A stretch of DNA of 64,000 nucleotides, taken from positions 174,233-238,232 of the forward strand of contig NZ_JAZAQL010000006.1 in assembly GCF_037081675.1 (NCBI RefSeq). The letters are read 5' to 3'. A model generated the notes under the pieces. That model made no database searches. It was not told the origin of the DNA and saw only the letters and a program-made list of their open reading frames with translations. Shown piece by piece: positions 1-7,721 of this stretch. Origin of the DNA: Halorubellus litoreus. Lineage in GTDB: Archaea; Halobacteriota; Halobacteria; Halobacteriales; Natrialbaceae. The position numbers and the translations under genes are program-made. Within the stretch, counting starts at the first letter, position 1, and the number at the start of each line of letters is the position of its first letter.

Positions 1-314
1 GTCGCGCTCATCGCGGCTTGCGCGATGTCGAGCACGAGCCCGTTCGAGAACGTCGTCGGGTTGATGGTGCCGGCGTCGAGCCCGTGCACGGAGTCGAAGT
101 CGGTGTCGGCGAGCGCGACGTCCTCGACGTCCGCGACGAGCCGGCGCTGGTCGTCGAGCGGTTCGAGGACGCGGTCGCCGTCGTGCACGAGCGGGTCGAG
201 GTACTCGGTCCAGACGGTCTCGGCGACGTCGCGGTGGTCGGACTCGTCGACGTCGTACTGGATGCGCTTGGCGAGGCGCGCGATGCCCTCGTAGTGCACG
301 GGGTCGAGCGTCAC
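1..314 (-). CDS. nurA: NurA 5'-3' nuclease, 5' part only (runs off window)
   Basis: Reverse-strand reading frame that starts at GTG (312-314) and stays open to the window edge, giving about 104 residues. The N-terminus begins VTLDPVHYEGIARLAKRI. Further in, GLDAGTINPTTF and NGLVLDIAQAAMS match the conserved N-terminal part of haloarchaeal NurA, whose acidic residues bind metal. NurA works with the HerA ATPase, Mre11 and Rad50 in end resection of double-strand breaks. No herA is visible because the locus continues outside the window. GTG is preferred because a TATA element lies about 27 nt upstream, which fits a leaderless mRNA. The family call is from memory of haloarchaeal sequences. Confidence 0.85.
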   Translation of the reverse strand, partial: MTLDPVHYEGIARLAKRIQYDVDESDHRDVAETVWTEYLDPLVHDGDRVLEPLDDQRRLVADVEDVALADTDFDSVHGLDAGTINPTTFSNGLVLDIAQAAMSA

Positions 315-335
315 GTCGCGTGGGTGGTCGCGGGC

Positions 336-347
336 GCGCTTAAGCGC
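336..347 (-). promoter_or_regulatory. nurA TATA element inside a 12-bp palindrome
   Basis: GCGCTTAAGCGC is a perfect palindrome centred about 27 nt upstream of the GTG start of nurA. The CTTAAG core is a typical haloarchaeal TATA form, so the transcript is probably leaderless. Confidence 0.6.
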
Positions 348-405
348 CGTGGTCGTCGGTGGTGGTTCCTGCGTTTACTCGCGACCGAACTAATTTCTAT
401 CAACG

Positions 406-414
406 TGTTTATGT
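406..414 (+). promoter_or_regulatory. TATA element of the small zinc protein at 440
   Basis: TGTTTATGT is centred about 30 nt before ATG 440, the spacing expected for a leaderless haloarchaeal transcript. Confidence 0.55.
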
Positions 415-439
415 TTCTGCGGGCGCGAGCGTCGGGTAG

Positions 440-721
440 ATGAGCGACCCCGCGACCCCCGAGCGCGGCAGCGAGGACCCGGTCGACTGGCGGCGCACCG
501 ACGACGGCGTCCGCCTCTTCGACCCCGACAACGACGACGCCTGGATCGAGGTCACGTTCGAGGCCGGCGTCCCCCCAGAGAAACGCCTGTTCATGGTCTG
601 CGACGACTGCGGCGCCGTCGCCGCCCAGCGCACCCGCCCGGGTCGCGCCAGCGTCTGCGCGGACTGCGGCACCGAACACGACCACGAACCCCGTCGGCCG
701 CCCGAACAGACGCGCGAGTAA
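440..721 (+). CDS. Small acidic zinc-ribbon protein
   Basis: A 93-residue protein of unknown function. It starts with MSDPATPERGSED, carries a middle stretch VRLFDPDNDDAWIEV seen in several small haloarchaeal DUF families, and ends with a two-knuckle zinc ribbon (CDDC at about 60-63, CADC at about 79-82). The C-terminus is charged and probably disordered. It is divergent from nurA with a TATA element of its own. The metal site suggests nucleic-acid or protein contact, but the sequence does not give a role. Start ATG 440 follows the TATA at leaderless distance. Confidence 0.75.
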   Translation: MSDPATPERGSEDPVDWRRTDDGVRLFDPDNDDAWIEVTFEAGVPPEKRLFMVCDDCGAVAAQRTRPGRASVCADCGTEHDHEPRRPPEQTRE

Positions 722-732
722 CCCACCTCCTT

Positions 733-776
733 CCCGGTCGCGTCCGACCGTTTCTTGCCCGTCGCGCCCGACCGTT
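733..776 (+). repeat. Imperfect 24-bp tandem repeat upstream of 782 gene
   Basis: Two copies of about 20 bp sharing GTCGCG-CCGACCGTT (733-752 and 757-776, period 24) fill the space between the small zinc gene and ATG 782. They could be a regulatory duplication or simple slippage. Confidence 0.5.
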
Positions 777-781
777 CGCGT

Positions 782-1219
782 ATGCCATCCGACGACGCCA
801 CCGACCGCGAACCCCGGACCATCGCGGTCAGCGAACGCGTCCACGACCACCTCCAGGCGATGGGGATGCCCGACGAGTCCGAAAGCGAGACCCTCGAACG
901 CCTCCTCGGCCTCAGTCCCGACCCCGCGACCCTCGGCGCCGACGACCTGTCGACGCCACTCCCCGACGACCCGGTCGTCCCAGATGCACTCGCCGCTGAC
1001 CCGACGACGGACGCGACCGCGGTCGACCCCGACGAGATACCCGACCCCGACGTCGCACCCGCCGACGTCGACGCCGCACTCGGCGAACTCGCCGCCATCC
1101 TCGACCCCGACGACCGCGAACGAACGGAGGCACTCCTCGAGCGGATAGCGGCCGCCGACCCCGAGGAACTCGACGGCATCGTCGCCGCGCTCGAGGACGA
1201 CACCGAAGAGAGCGAGTAG
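782..1219 (+). CDS. Acidic protein with RHH/antitoxin-like N-terminus
   Basis: A 145-residue, very acidic protein. Residues about 12-45 (RTIAVSERVHDHLQAM, then ETLERLLGL) resemble the short ribbon-helix-helix or VapB-type segment of haloarchaeal antitoxin-like proteins. The rest is an Asp/Pro-rich linker and a predicted helical C-terminus (residues about 95-145). No toxin gene is adjacent, so a toxin-antitoxin role is not supported. The start is ATG 782, not the upstream in-frame codon at 755, because 782 begins the conserved segment and follows the upstream repeat region. It converges on the KaiC-like gene with only 20 nt between stops. Confidence 0.65.
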   Translation: MPSDDATDREPRTIAVSERVHDHLQAMGMPDESESETLERLLGLSPDPATLGADDLSTPLPDDPVVPDALAADPTTDATAVDPDEIPDPDVAPADVDAALGELAAILDPDDRERTEALLERIAAADPEELDGIVAALEDDTEESE

Positions 1220-1239
1220 CCCGCCGCGGCGCGCGACGC

Positions 1240-2526
1240 CTAGAAGATGTTCGCCTGCCGGTACACCGAGATGCCCTCGTTCGTTATCTCGTAGGGCTTG
1301 GTCTCCCGGGAGTGATTCGCGTCCCGTATCTTCTGTATCTCGATGGCGAGCCGCGTCTCCCGGAAGTCGTCCGGGCGAACGTACTGGAGGACGAACACGG
1401 CGTCCGTGAGGTACTCGACGATACCGTGCCGGCTCGTGTACGAGTGCTCGTCAGACGCCTCACTCGTCAGCATCGTCGTCACGCCCGCGTTCTTCAGGGA
1501 GTTCGTGAAGTCGTAGATCTCGTTCCGGCGTCTCGCGCGGTCGTCGTACATCATCTCCAGCAGCGACACCGAGTCCAGGACGAGCCGGGTCGCGTCGAAG
1601 GACTCGATGAGTCGCGGGAGCTCCGAGCGGATGGACCGCAGCGAGTTCGCCATCTCGACGGGGTCCAGGTCGACGACGGCGAGCTGGCCGTTGTCGGCGT
1701 ACTCGTCGAAGTTCAATCCCTTCTCCGTCGCGGAGTTGATGACGCGTTCGCGGGACTCCTCGAGCGTGATGTAGATGCCGCGTTCGCCCTGCTCGAGCGC
1801 CTCGTGGAGGAACTGGAGCGCGAACGTCGTCTTCCCGGTGCCCGCGGACCCGATGGTGACCATCAGCGAGCGCTCGGGGACGCCGCCCTGTATCATCTCG
1901 TCGAGCCCGTCGATACCGAGGTCGATGCGTGGCAGGTCCGTCTCGTACTCCTCCTCGGCGTCGAACCCGCCGCCGCCTCCCATCCCGAAATCGCCGCCTC
2001 CCATGCCGAAGTCGTCGTCGACCCCCATCCCGAACTCGTCGTCGACGTCCAGGTCGCCACCCATTCCGAACTCGCCGCCGGAGAAACCACCGCCGGGGTC
2101 GACCGTCCCGCCGGAATCACCGGGCGCGCCCCCTGGGCCGCCACTCGGGCCGGCGACGTCCGGCGCGTCACCCATCGCCGCCGCGAAGTCGTCGTCGAAC
2201 AGCCCACCGCCCGAACCGTCCTCGTCGACGTCGTCACCCGAATCGTCGTCGTTCGCGGCCGGCGACGACCCGCGCTCGGCGCGGTCCACGAGGTCGGCGT
2301 CGACGGCCGCCTCGCTCGACGGCTCGTTCGCGTCACCGCCGCTGGGAGCACTGGCAGCGTCGCCGTCGACTTCCGGTTCCGTGGCGTCCTCGTTCGCGGC
2401 GCCTGGCGCGTCGACGTCGTCGCTATCGACGTCGTCGCCGGCCCACTCGTCCCAGTCGTCGGGGGCGTTCTCCGGCGGCTCCTCGAGTGCGCGCTCGAAC
2501 CAGTCCTCGTCGTCGTCCTCGCTCAT
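1240..2526 (-). CDS. KaiC/RAD55-like RecA-superfamily ATPase with long acidic Gly/Met linker
   Basis: A 428-residue protein. Residues 1-195 are acidic and low-complexity, with a run of repeated FGMG units at about 153-188. Residues about 198-428 form a KaiC/RAD55-type ATPase: the LGIDGLDEMIQGGVPERS entry, Walker A GSAGTGKT at 226-233, and a Walker B-like RLVLDSVSLLEM. Haloarchaea have many such single-domain KaiC-like proteins (GvpD/HTR-like), thought to act in signal transduction; the substrate is unknown. ATG 2526 is chosen because it opens the conserved acidic N-terminus; an upstream TTG at 2604 is in frame but weaker. It is divergent from nadK. Confidence 0.85.
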   Translation of the reverse strand: MSEDDDEDWFERALEEPPENAPDDWDEWAGDDVDSDDVDAPGAANEDATEPEVDGDAASAPSGGDANEPSSEAAVDADLVDRAERGSSPAANDDDSGDDVDEDGSGGGLFDDDFAAAMGDAPDVAGPSGGPGGAPGDSGGTVDPGGGFSGGEFGMGGDLDVDDEFGMGVDDDFGMGGGDFGMGGGGGFDAEEEYETDLPRIDLGIDGLDEMIQGGVPERSLMVTIGSAGTGKTTFALQFLHEALEQGERGIYITLEESRERVINSATEKGLNFDEYADNGQLAVVDLDPVEMANSLRSIRSELPRLIESFDATRLVLDSVSLLEMMYDDRARRRNEIYDFTNSLKNAGVTTMLTSEASDEHSYTSRHGIVEYLTDAVFVLQYVRPDDFRETRLAIEIQKIRDANHSRETKPYEITNEGISVYRQANIF

Positions 2527-2707
2527 CGTCGATAGGACTCGCACGACCACATCGAGGGCCGCGCGAGCGTGCGTGTGCCGAGCGACGGGGGCGAAACGTA
2601 TCAACCTTGTTGCTGTCGGCGACGGCCGCGATATCGCAACCAGCGACGGTCGCGACCGGTCACCTCACGACGCGGGGTTTTTCACCGGGCGGGTGGTAGG
2701 CGGGGAC

Positions 2708-3547
2708 ATGCACGTAGGTGTCGTCGCCCAGAAAGGGAACGTGCGCGCCGCGGGGCTCGCCGGCGAGCTCCGCGACGAACTCCGCACCCGCGACGTCGCC
2801 GTCGCCGTCGACGAGGCGACCGCGAGCGAACTCGGCGTCGACGGCGTTCCCGCCGACGAGATGCGAGCGTGCGACCTCGTCTGCAGTATCGGCGGCGACG
2901 GCACCTTCCTCTACGCGGCCCGTGGCGCGAACTCCGTCCCCATCCTCGGCGTGAACCTCGGCGAGGTCGGGTTCCTGAACGCCGTGTCGCCCGAGGACGC
3001 CCACGACGCGCTCGTCGCGGAGGTCGAGCGGTTCCGCGAGACGGGGACGGTTCGGTCGCGCGCGCTCCCGCGGCTCGCCGCGACCGGCACGGGCGAGGAC
3101 GGCGACGAGTGGTCGCTCGCGCCCGCGGTGAACGAGATCGTCGTCCAGGGCCCCCAGCGCGGGCACGGCGCCGGCGCCGGGTTCGAGGTGCGCGTCGACG
3201 GCGAACTCTACTCGGGCGGGCACGCCGACGGCGTGCTCGTCGCGACCGCGACCGGGTCGACGGCGTACAACCTCAGCGAGGGCGGCCCGCTCGTCGCTCC
3301 CGCTGCCGGCGACTACGTCGTCACGGAGATGTGCGCGACCGACGCGATGCCGTCGCTCGTCCTGTCGCGCGACCAGACCGTCACGGTCCGCGTCGACGAA
3401 GCCGACTGCGCGCACGTCATCAGCGACGGCCGGGAGACCCGCGAGCTCGACCCGCCGGCGGCCGTCGAGGTCGGGACCGCCGAGGACCCCGTGCGGGTCG
3501 CGGGGCCGCCCGTGAACTTCTTCGAGGCCCTCAACAAGCTCGACTGA
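2708..3547 (+). CDS. nadK: NAD kinase
   Basis: A 279-residue enzyme that phosphorylates NAD+ to NADP+ using ATP or polyphosphate. The diagnostic GGDGT is at 62-66, followed by NLGEVGFLNAV and the TGSTAYNLSEGGP motif of the C-terminal domain that binds NAD. The length fits archaeal NadK. ATG 2708 lies about 29 nt after a weak TTTTT TATA-like element (2676-2682), which suggests a leaderless mRNA. An open frame extends far upstream but has no coding character. It is divergent from the KaiC-like ATPase gene, an arrangement that may share regulatory DNA. Confidence 0.95.
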   Translation: MHVGVVAQKGNVRAAGLAGELRDELRTRDVAVAVDEATASELGVDGVPADEMRACDLVCSIGGDGTFLYAARGANSVPILGVNLGEVGFLNAVSPEDAHDALVAEVERFRETGTVRSRALPRLAATGTGEDGDEWSLAPAVNEIVVQGPQRGHGAGAGFEVRVDGELYSGGHADGVLVATATGSTAYNLSEGGPLVAPAAGDYVVTEMCATDAMPSLVLSRDQTVTVRVDEADCAHVISDGRETRELDPPAAVEVGTAEDPVRVAGPPVNFFEALNKLD

Positions 3548-3621
3548 CTGCGCGGAGAACGACAGCGTGACGCCCGCTCGAGTCCGATAGTCGGGTTCTC
3601 GCGGTCGGTTCCCCCTTCGTT

Positions 3622-3631
3622 AGGTACAAAC
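3622..3631 (+). promoter_or_regulatory. mptA TATA element
   Basis: AGGTACAAAC is centred about 29 nt upstream of ATG 3656 in a short AT-richer patch. A GGAG also sits just before the ATG, so either leaderless or short-leader initiation is possible. Confidence 0.5.
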
Positions 3632-3655
3632 ATCCGTCGCACCTTCCTTGGAGCA

Positions 3656-4585
3656 ATGAGTCAGGAACTGCCGGACGTCCAGGCGTCGAGCCCGGACGTC
3701 ACCGTCGGCCTCAACCAGGTCGGGGTCACGGGCGTCGAGAAGCTCGTGAAGCTCGCCCGGCCCGAGAAGCGACCGATCGTCCTCATGGCGGAGTTCGAGG
3801 TGTTCGTCGACCTGCCGTCGTGGCGGAAGGGTGCGGACATGAGTCGGAACATGGAGGTCATCGACGAGACCCTGGAGGCGGCGACGCGAGACGAGGCGTA
3901 CCGCGTCGAGGACGTCTGCGGTGACGCCGCCGAGCGCTTGCTCGACAAGCACGACTACACGAGCAAGGCCGAGGTACGGATGGAGGCGGAACTCGTGACG
4001 CGCGAGCAGACGCCGGCGAGCGACCGGGAGACCCAGAGCACGGTGGACGTCATCGCCGGCGCGACCGCGACCGAGGAGGGCACTCGCGAGGAGGTCGGGG
4101 CGCGCGTCGTCGGGATGACGGTGTGTCCGTGCTCGCAGGGGATGAGCGCCGCGCGAGCGCGGTCGGTGCTCGACGACCTCGGCGTCGACGACGACACCGC
4201 CGAGGCGTTCCTCGACGAGGTGCCGCAGCCGGGGCACAGCCAGCGCGGGCACGCGACGCTCACCGTCGAGACCGACGGCGCACCCGAGGTCGACCTCATG
4301 GACCTCGTCGAGGTCGCTCGCGACTCGATGAGCGCGCGCATCTACAACCTCGCGAAGCGCCCGGACGAGGACCACATGACCTACGAGAGCCACTCGAACG
4401 CGAAGTTCGTCGAGGACTGCGTGCGGTCGATGGCCGAGGGCGTCGCGCGAGAGTTCCCGGACCTCGCCGACGACGCCATCGTCACGATGAAGCAGTCAAA
4501 CGACGAATCCATCCACCAGCACAACGCGCACGCCGAACGCGTCGCCGAGGTCGGAACGCTCCGCGACGAGCTCGCGGACGGCTGA
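3656..4585 (+). CDS. mptA: GTP cyclohydrolase MptA (type IV, FolE2-like)
   Basis: A 309-residue enzyme. Family members convert GTP to 7,8-dihydroneopterin 2',3'-cyclic phosphate using mononuclear iron or another metal, at the start of archaeal pterin (folate or methanopterin) synthesis. Recognised by LPSWRKGADMSRNME at about 53-67 and the metal-ligand cysteine motif VCPCSQGMSAARA starting at about 156. The C-terminal HNAHAE segment is also conserved. In haloarchaea the product feeds tetrahydrofolate. PCD (39.5 kb) and an RFAP-synthase homologue (14.7 kb) lie elsewhere in the window. Start ATG 3656 is preceded by a TATA element. Confidence 0.93.
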   Translation: MSQELPDVQASSPDVTVGLNQVGVTGVEKLVKLARPEKRPIVLMAEFEVFVDLPSWRKGADMSRNMEVIDETLEAATRDEAYRVEDVCGDAAERLLDKHDYTSKAEVRMEAELVTREQTPASDRETQSTVDVIAGATATEEGTREEVGARVVGMTVCPCSQGMSAARARSVLDDLGVDDDTAEAFLDEVPQPGHSQRGHATLTVETDGAPEVDLMDLVEVARDSMSARIYNLAKRPDEDHMTYESHSNAKFVEDCVRSMAEGVAREFPDLADDAIVTMKQSNDESIHQHNAHAERVAEVGTLRDELADG

Positions 4586-4595
4586 ACGGTTCGAC

Positions 4596-4651
4596 TGCTG
4601 GCCGCGACGCGGACCCGTCTCGATGCTCGCCGCGACGCGGACCGTTCTCAG
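4596..4651. repeat. 28-bp tandem duplication between convergent stops
   Basis: Two adjacent 28-bp copies (4596-4623 and 4624-4651), differing at a few bases, sit between the stop of mptA and the reverse-strand membrane gene. Copy 2 includes the stop codon TCA (read on +) of that gene; copy 1 has TCG at the same place. Confidence 0.7.
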
Positions 4652-4893
4652 TGCCGACTGACGTGGTACAGTATCCCCCAGAGGAACGACAGGCCGACCA
4701 TCACGACGATCGTTCCGGCGAACTGCCTGCTCGCCGGGACCGCCAGCCCGAGCTGTCGGAGCGTTCCGATGACGAGCAGTGAGAGTTCGGCGAGCGGCGG
4801 GAGGAGCTCCCAGACGAACTTCGAGAACATCGTGCCGATGAGGAGCGTCGCGAACGCCGCGAACCCGTGCGAGGCACCCGTTGTCGCTGGCAT
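4648..4893 (-). CDS. Small membrane protein, unknown function
   Basis: An 81-residue protein with two hydrophobic segments at about 10-26 (FAAFATLLIGTMFSKF) and about 57-75 (FAGTIVVMVGLSFLWG), and a weaker one between. No recognised family. It is convergent with mptA and upstream of the TrmB regulator on the same strand, with a gap of 136 nt. Start ATG 4893 is the only reasonable one. Real coding status is supported by the clean membrane pattern and by high GC at third codon positions, not by homology. Confidence 0.6.
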   Translation of the reverse strand: MPATTGASHGFAAFATLLIGTMFSKFVWELLPPLAELSLLVIGTLRQLGLAVPASRQFAGTIVVMVGLSFLWGILYHVSRH

Positions 4894-5029
4894 ACCGCTA
4901 CCTGACAGCAGCCACGAACAAAACTGTATCGTCCGTTGACCTGTTCGGCGACCGTTCGACTGTCGCGCCGAGCGCGTGAGGTGCTGGTTCGCCGCCGCCG
5001 AAACGAGAGAACGGCGCTCGCAGTGTCCT

Positions 5030-5833
5030 TCAGAACGAGAGCGGTTCCGCGCTCTGCCACGTCGGGTTGAACTGGTCGAAGACGTCCGCGGCGAACTCGG
5101 GGTCCTTGAGGTCGATCATCGCGAACGCTTCGGTGCCGCCGAGCGGGTTCGGGACCTGGATGACGACCTCGATGTCGTCGATGAGGTTGAACGTCCCGGT
5201 GACCTCCTCGCTCGTGCGGACGTTGAAGTTCGGGTCGTCCGTGAGCCGGTTCCGGTAGCGGCGGCCGACCTCCTCGCTGAGGGACGCGACCATCTCGCGA
5301 GTCATGAGGACGTCGACGTCGACGCCGCGTTCGAGGGCGTTCTCCATCTCCTCGATGATGGATTCACCGATCTCGGCGACGTTGAACTGCGGGCTCGGGT
5401 CGCTCGCGACCATCACGATGCGGTCGTCCGCGGCCGTGAGGCGTTCGAGGAGGAGGTCCGTGGTCTCCTCCTGGCCGACGGCCGCGGTCCAGAACTGCTC
5501 CTCGACGGGTTCGGCGGCGTCGAGCTCGTCGCTGAGTTCGTCGACGATGTTCTGGTACTGCTCGGCCTTCTCCTCGAGTTCGCGTTTCTTGTCCTCGAGG
5601 AGGCGGTCGAGGGCGGTCGCGGGTTCGACCGCGACGTACTTCTTCGGGCGCGACGCGGTCTGGCTGCGGACGAGATTGTACTGCTCGATGCTGTTCAGCA
5701 CGTCGTAGATGCGACCCATCGGGACGTCGCTCGCCCGTGACAACTCTTTAGCGGTTGTCGGGCCGGTGTTGAGGAGCGCGCGGTACGCTCGCGCCTCGTA
5801 CTCCGACAATCCGAGGTCTCGAAGGCTGGCCAT
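5030..5833 (-). CDS. TrmB-family transcriptional regulator
   Basis: A 267-residue protein. Residues 1-80 are the TrmB winged helix (LGLSEYEARAYRALL, then TTAKELSRASDVPMGRIYDV), residues about 85-115 a coiled coil (LEDKKRELEEKAEQYQNIV), and residues about 125-267 a C-terminal sensor domain of the PLD-like type seen in haloarchaeal TrmB proteins. TrmB proteins usually bind sugars or nucleotides and control metabolic genes. Haloarchaeal relatives are often general regulators, so the ligand cannot be inferred. ATG 5833 is about 30 nt from a TATA element; an in-frame ATG at 5848 would sit too close to it. Confidence 0.9.
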   Translation of the reverse strand: MASLRDLGLSEYEARAYRALLNTGPTTAKELSRASDVPMGRIYDVLNSIEQYNLVRSQTASRPKKYVAVEPATALDRLLEDKKRELEEKAEQYQNIVDELSDELDAAEPVEEQFWTAAVGQEETTDLLLERLTAADDRIVMVASDPSPQFNVAEIGESIIEEMENALERGVDVDVLMTREMVASLSEEVGRRYRNRLTDDPNFNVRTSEEVTGTFNLIDDIEVVIQVPNPLGGTEAFAMIDLKDPEFAADVFDQFNPTWQSAEPLSF

Positions 5834-5858
5834 AGTAAACCCAAACATAGTGGAGAAC

Positions 5859-5867
5859 CATAAACAC
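5859..5867 (-). promoter_or_regulatory. TATA element of the TrmB gene
   Basis: Read on the minus strand, GTGTTTATG is centred about 30 nt before ATG 5833. Confidence 0.55.
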
Positions 5868-5944
5868 ATCGGTAGTTGAAGTCCTCCAGGCGCTCGAATC
5901 CGCGCAGGCCCCCCACGAGAACTCCACGGTCGTGAAATCGCAAG

Positions 5945-5999
5945 CGCGTTCAGACCGTCTCTGGGGTCGTGGACCGCGCGAGCGCGCTCAGACCGTCTC
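5945..5999 (-). repeat. Duplicated 3' end of DUF255 gene (with stop codon)
   Basis: Read on the minus strand, the final codons plus stop GAGACGGTCTGA (5988-5999) recur 38 bp downstream (5950-5961), each followed by CGCGCT and GCG with one mismatch between. The offset is not a multiple of three. Confidence 0.65.
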
Positions 6000-7661
6000 C
6001 GCGACGAGGTCCGCGAGCGCCTGTGGCGAGGTCGCAGTGCCCGCGACGTCGTCGCCGCGCGCGACCTCGGCCTCGCCCGCAGCCACGTCCTCGGCGGCGG
6101 GGACGACGACCTTCTCGTGGTCGGCCATCCGGAGCGCGGCGCGATGCAGGTCGCTCCCGGCGTCGTCGCCGACGCGGATCGAAAGCGGCGACTCCAGGTA
6201 CCGGGACGCGGTCGCGGCGTACGCGGCGACGCGCACCCCGAACCGGTCGGCGGCCCCGCCGAACGCCTCGAGCGCGCGCCGACCGACCGCTCGGTACTCG
6301 TCCTCGCCCGTGACGACCGCGAGGTCGAGCAACGCGTCGGCGAACTCGACGTTCCCGTCCAGCGGGTACAGCGACTCGTCGAGCAGCCCCGCACCGGACG
6401 TAGGGCCGTCGCGGAACGCGTCGTCGTCCCCGAGTTCGTCGATGGTCCAGTCAGCGACGCGACGCGCCTCGTCGACGACGTCCGCGCCCGTCACCTGGCG
6501 AGCGCGCAGGAGCGCCGACAGCACGCGCGCCTGGTCTGCGAGCACACCGACCTCGCCACGCTCCCCGGCCGACGGCCCGCCGTCAGCTGTCGCCTGCCCG
6601 TCGCCCTGCGCGACGTAGTGCGTGACAACGCCGTCCTCGCTCACGAGTTCCTCCCGGACGAAGTCGAGTGCACGGGTCGCGTACGAGCGCGCCTGCTCGT
6701 CGTCGGTGTACGCCGCGAACGCGAGGAGCGCGTCCGCCGCGAGCGCGTTCCGGTCCGCGAACACCGTCGGGTCCACGGACGGCGCGTCGTCGTCCTCGCG
6801 GCCGCTCGCGGACTGCACGTAATACGACTCGTCGGCGGCCTGACTGCCCGCGAACGCCTCGCCCGTCCAGAGCGTCGACGCGAGGTAGTCGGCGCCCGCG
6901 CTCGCCGCCTCCCGGTACGATTCGGTACCCGTGTAGAGGTACGCGTTCGCGAACGCACGAATGAGCGCGGCGTTCGAGTCCAGCAGTTTCTCGTGGTGCA
7001 CGTTCGACCAGTTCGCGTTCTCCGCGAACCGATAGAACCCGCCGTCGTAGTCGTCCCGGAGGTTCGCGTCGACCGCGTCGAGCGTCCGCACCGCCTGGTC
7101 GCGCTGGCGTTTCAGCGCGAACTCGACGGTCCGGGGGAGCGGGAACTTCGCGTTGTCGGACCAGCCGCCGTGCTCGTCGTCGAACGAGTCGACGAGCTGA
7201 CCGAGCATCTGCTTCTCGACGTCAGAGGTCAACTCGCCCGCTGGCGGCAGGCCCTCGCGGAGCGCGCGCGGCACCGTCCCCGCGGCCTCGCCCTTCGCGT
7301 TCCAGGCCTTCCGGACGCTCGTGAGCACCTGCCGGAACCCGTCCGGGCCGAGGTAGCCCGCGCCCGAGAGCACGCTCCCGTCGGGCGCGAGGAACACCGT
7401 CGACGGGAACCCACCCATGTTGTACCGCTCTCGGACGCGCGGGTGGCGGTCGGCGTCGACGCGAACGGGCACGAACCCGTCGTTCACGTTCGCGGCGATA
7501 CGCGGCTCGTCGTACGTCTCCCGATCCATCTCGTGGCAGTGCGCGCACCACGTCGCCGAGAGCGACAGGAGCACGGGTTTCCCGGCGCGGTCCGCGACCG
7601 CGAACGCCTCCTCGCCCCACTCGCGCCACTCGACCTTCGTTGCCTCGGCGGACTCGTCCAT
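5988..7661 (-). CDS. DUF255/YyaL-like thioredoxin-domain protein
   Basis: A 557-residue protein of the widespread DUF255 (YyaL, SPATA20-like) family. Residues 1-120 form a thioredoxin fold with the redox-type motif WCAHCH (cysteines at about 39 and 42) and the cis-proline region GGFPSTVFLAPDG. Residues about 170-557 form the alpha/alpha-barrel similar to N-acylglucosamine epimerase/glycosidase folds. The biochemical activity of the family is not settled. The length matches haloarchaeal members. ATG 7661 lies about 27 nt from TTTATC (7685-7691, minus strand). The 3' end is duplicated downstream. Confidence 0.9.
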   Translation of the reverse strand: MDESAEATKVEWREWGEEAFAVADRAGKPVLLSLSATWCAHCHEMDRETYDEPRIAANVNDGFVPVRVDADRHPRVRERYNMGGFPSTVFLAPDGSVLSGAGYLGPDGFRQVLTSVRKAWNAKGEAAGTVPRALREGLPPAGELTSDVEKQMLGQLVDSFDDEHGGWSDNAKFPLPRTVEFALKRQRDQAVRTLDAVDANLRDDYDGGFYRFAENANWSNVHHEKLLDSNAALIRAFANAYLYTGTESYREAASAGADYLASTLWTGEAFAGSQAADESYYVQSASGREDDDAPSVDPTVFADRNALAADALLAFAAYTDDEQARSYATRALDFVREELVSEDGVVTHYVAQGDGQATADGGPSAGERGEVGVLADQARVLSALLRARQVTGADVVDEARRVADWTIDELGDDDAFRDGPTSGAGLLDESLYPLDGNVEFADALLDLAVVTGEDEYRAVGRRALEAFGGAADRFGVRVAAYAATASRYLESPLSIRVGDDAGSDLHRAALRMADHEKVVVPAAEDVAAGEAEVARGDDVAGTATSPQALADLVAETV

Positions 7662-7721
7662 ACGAGTGATTCGGTCGGCCGTGGATAAAGGGCTTTGAAG
7701 CCGGACGCGCTAGGCGGAGGT

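Noticed and set aside
782..1219. Toxin-antitoxin pair
   Set aside because: The N-terminus looks antitoxin-like, but no toxin gene is adjacent.
1775..2707. N-terminal extension of NAD kinase
   Set aside because: It is a Ser/Pro-rich shadow of the KaiC-like gene; ATG 2708 gives the normal NadK and has a TATA-like element.
6117..7688. 523-codon plus-strand frame opposite the DUF255 gene
   Set aside because: Antisense shadow rich in Arg and Val; the minus-strand frame has thioredoxin and barrel motifs.
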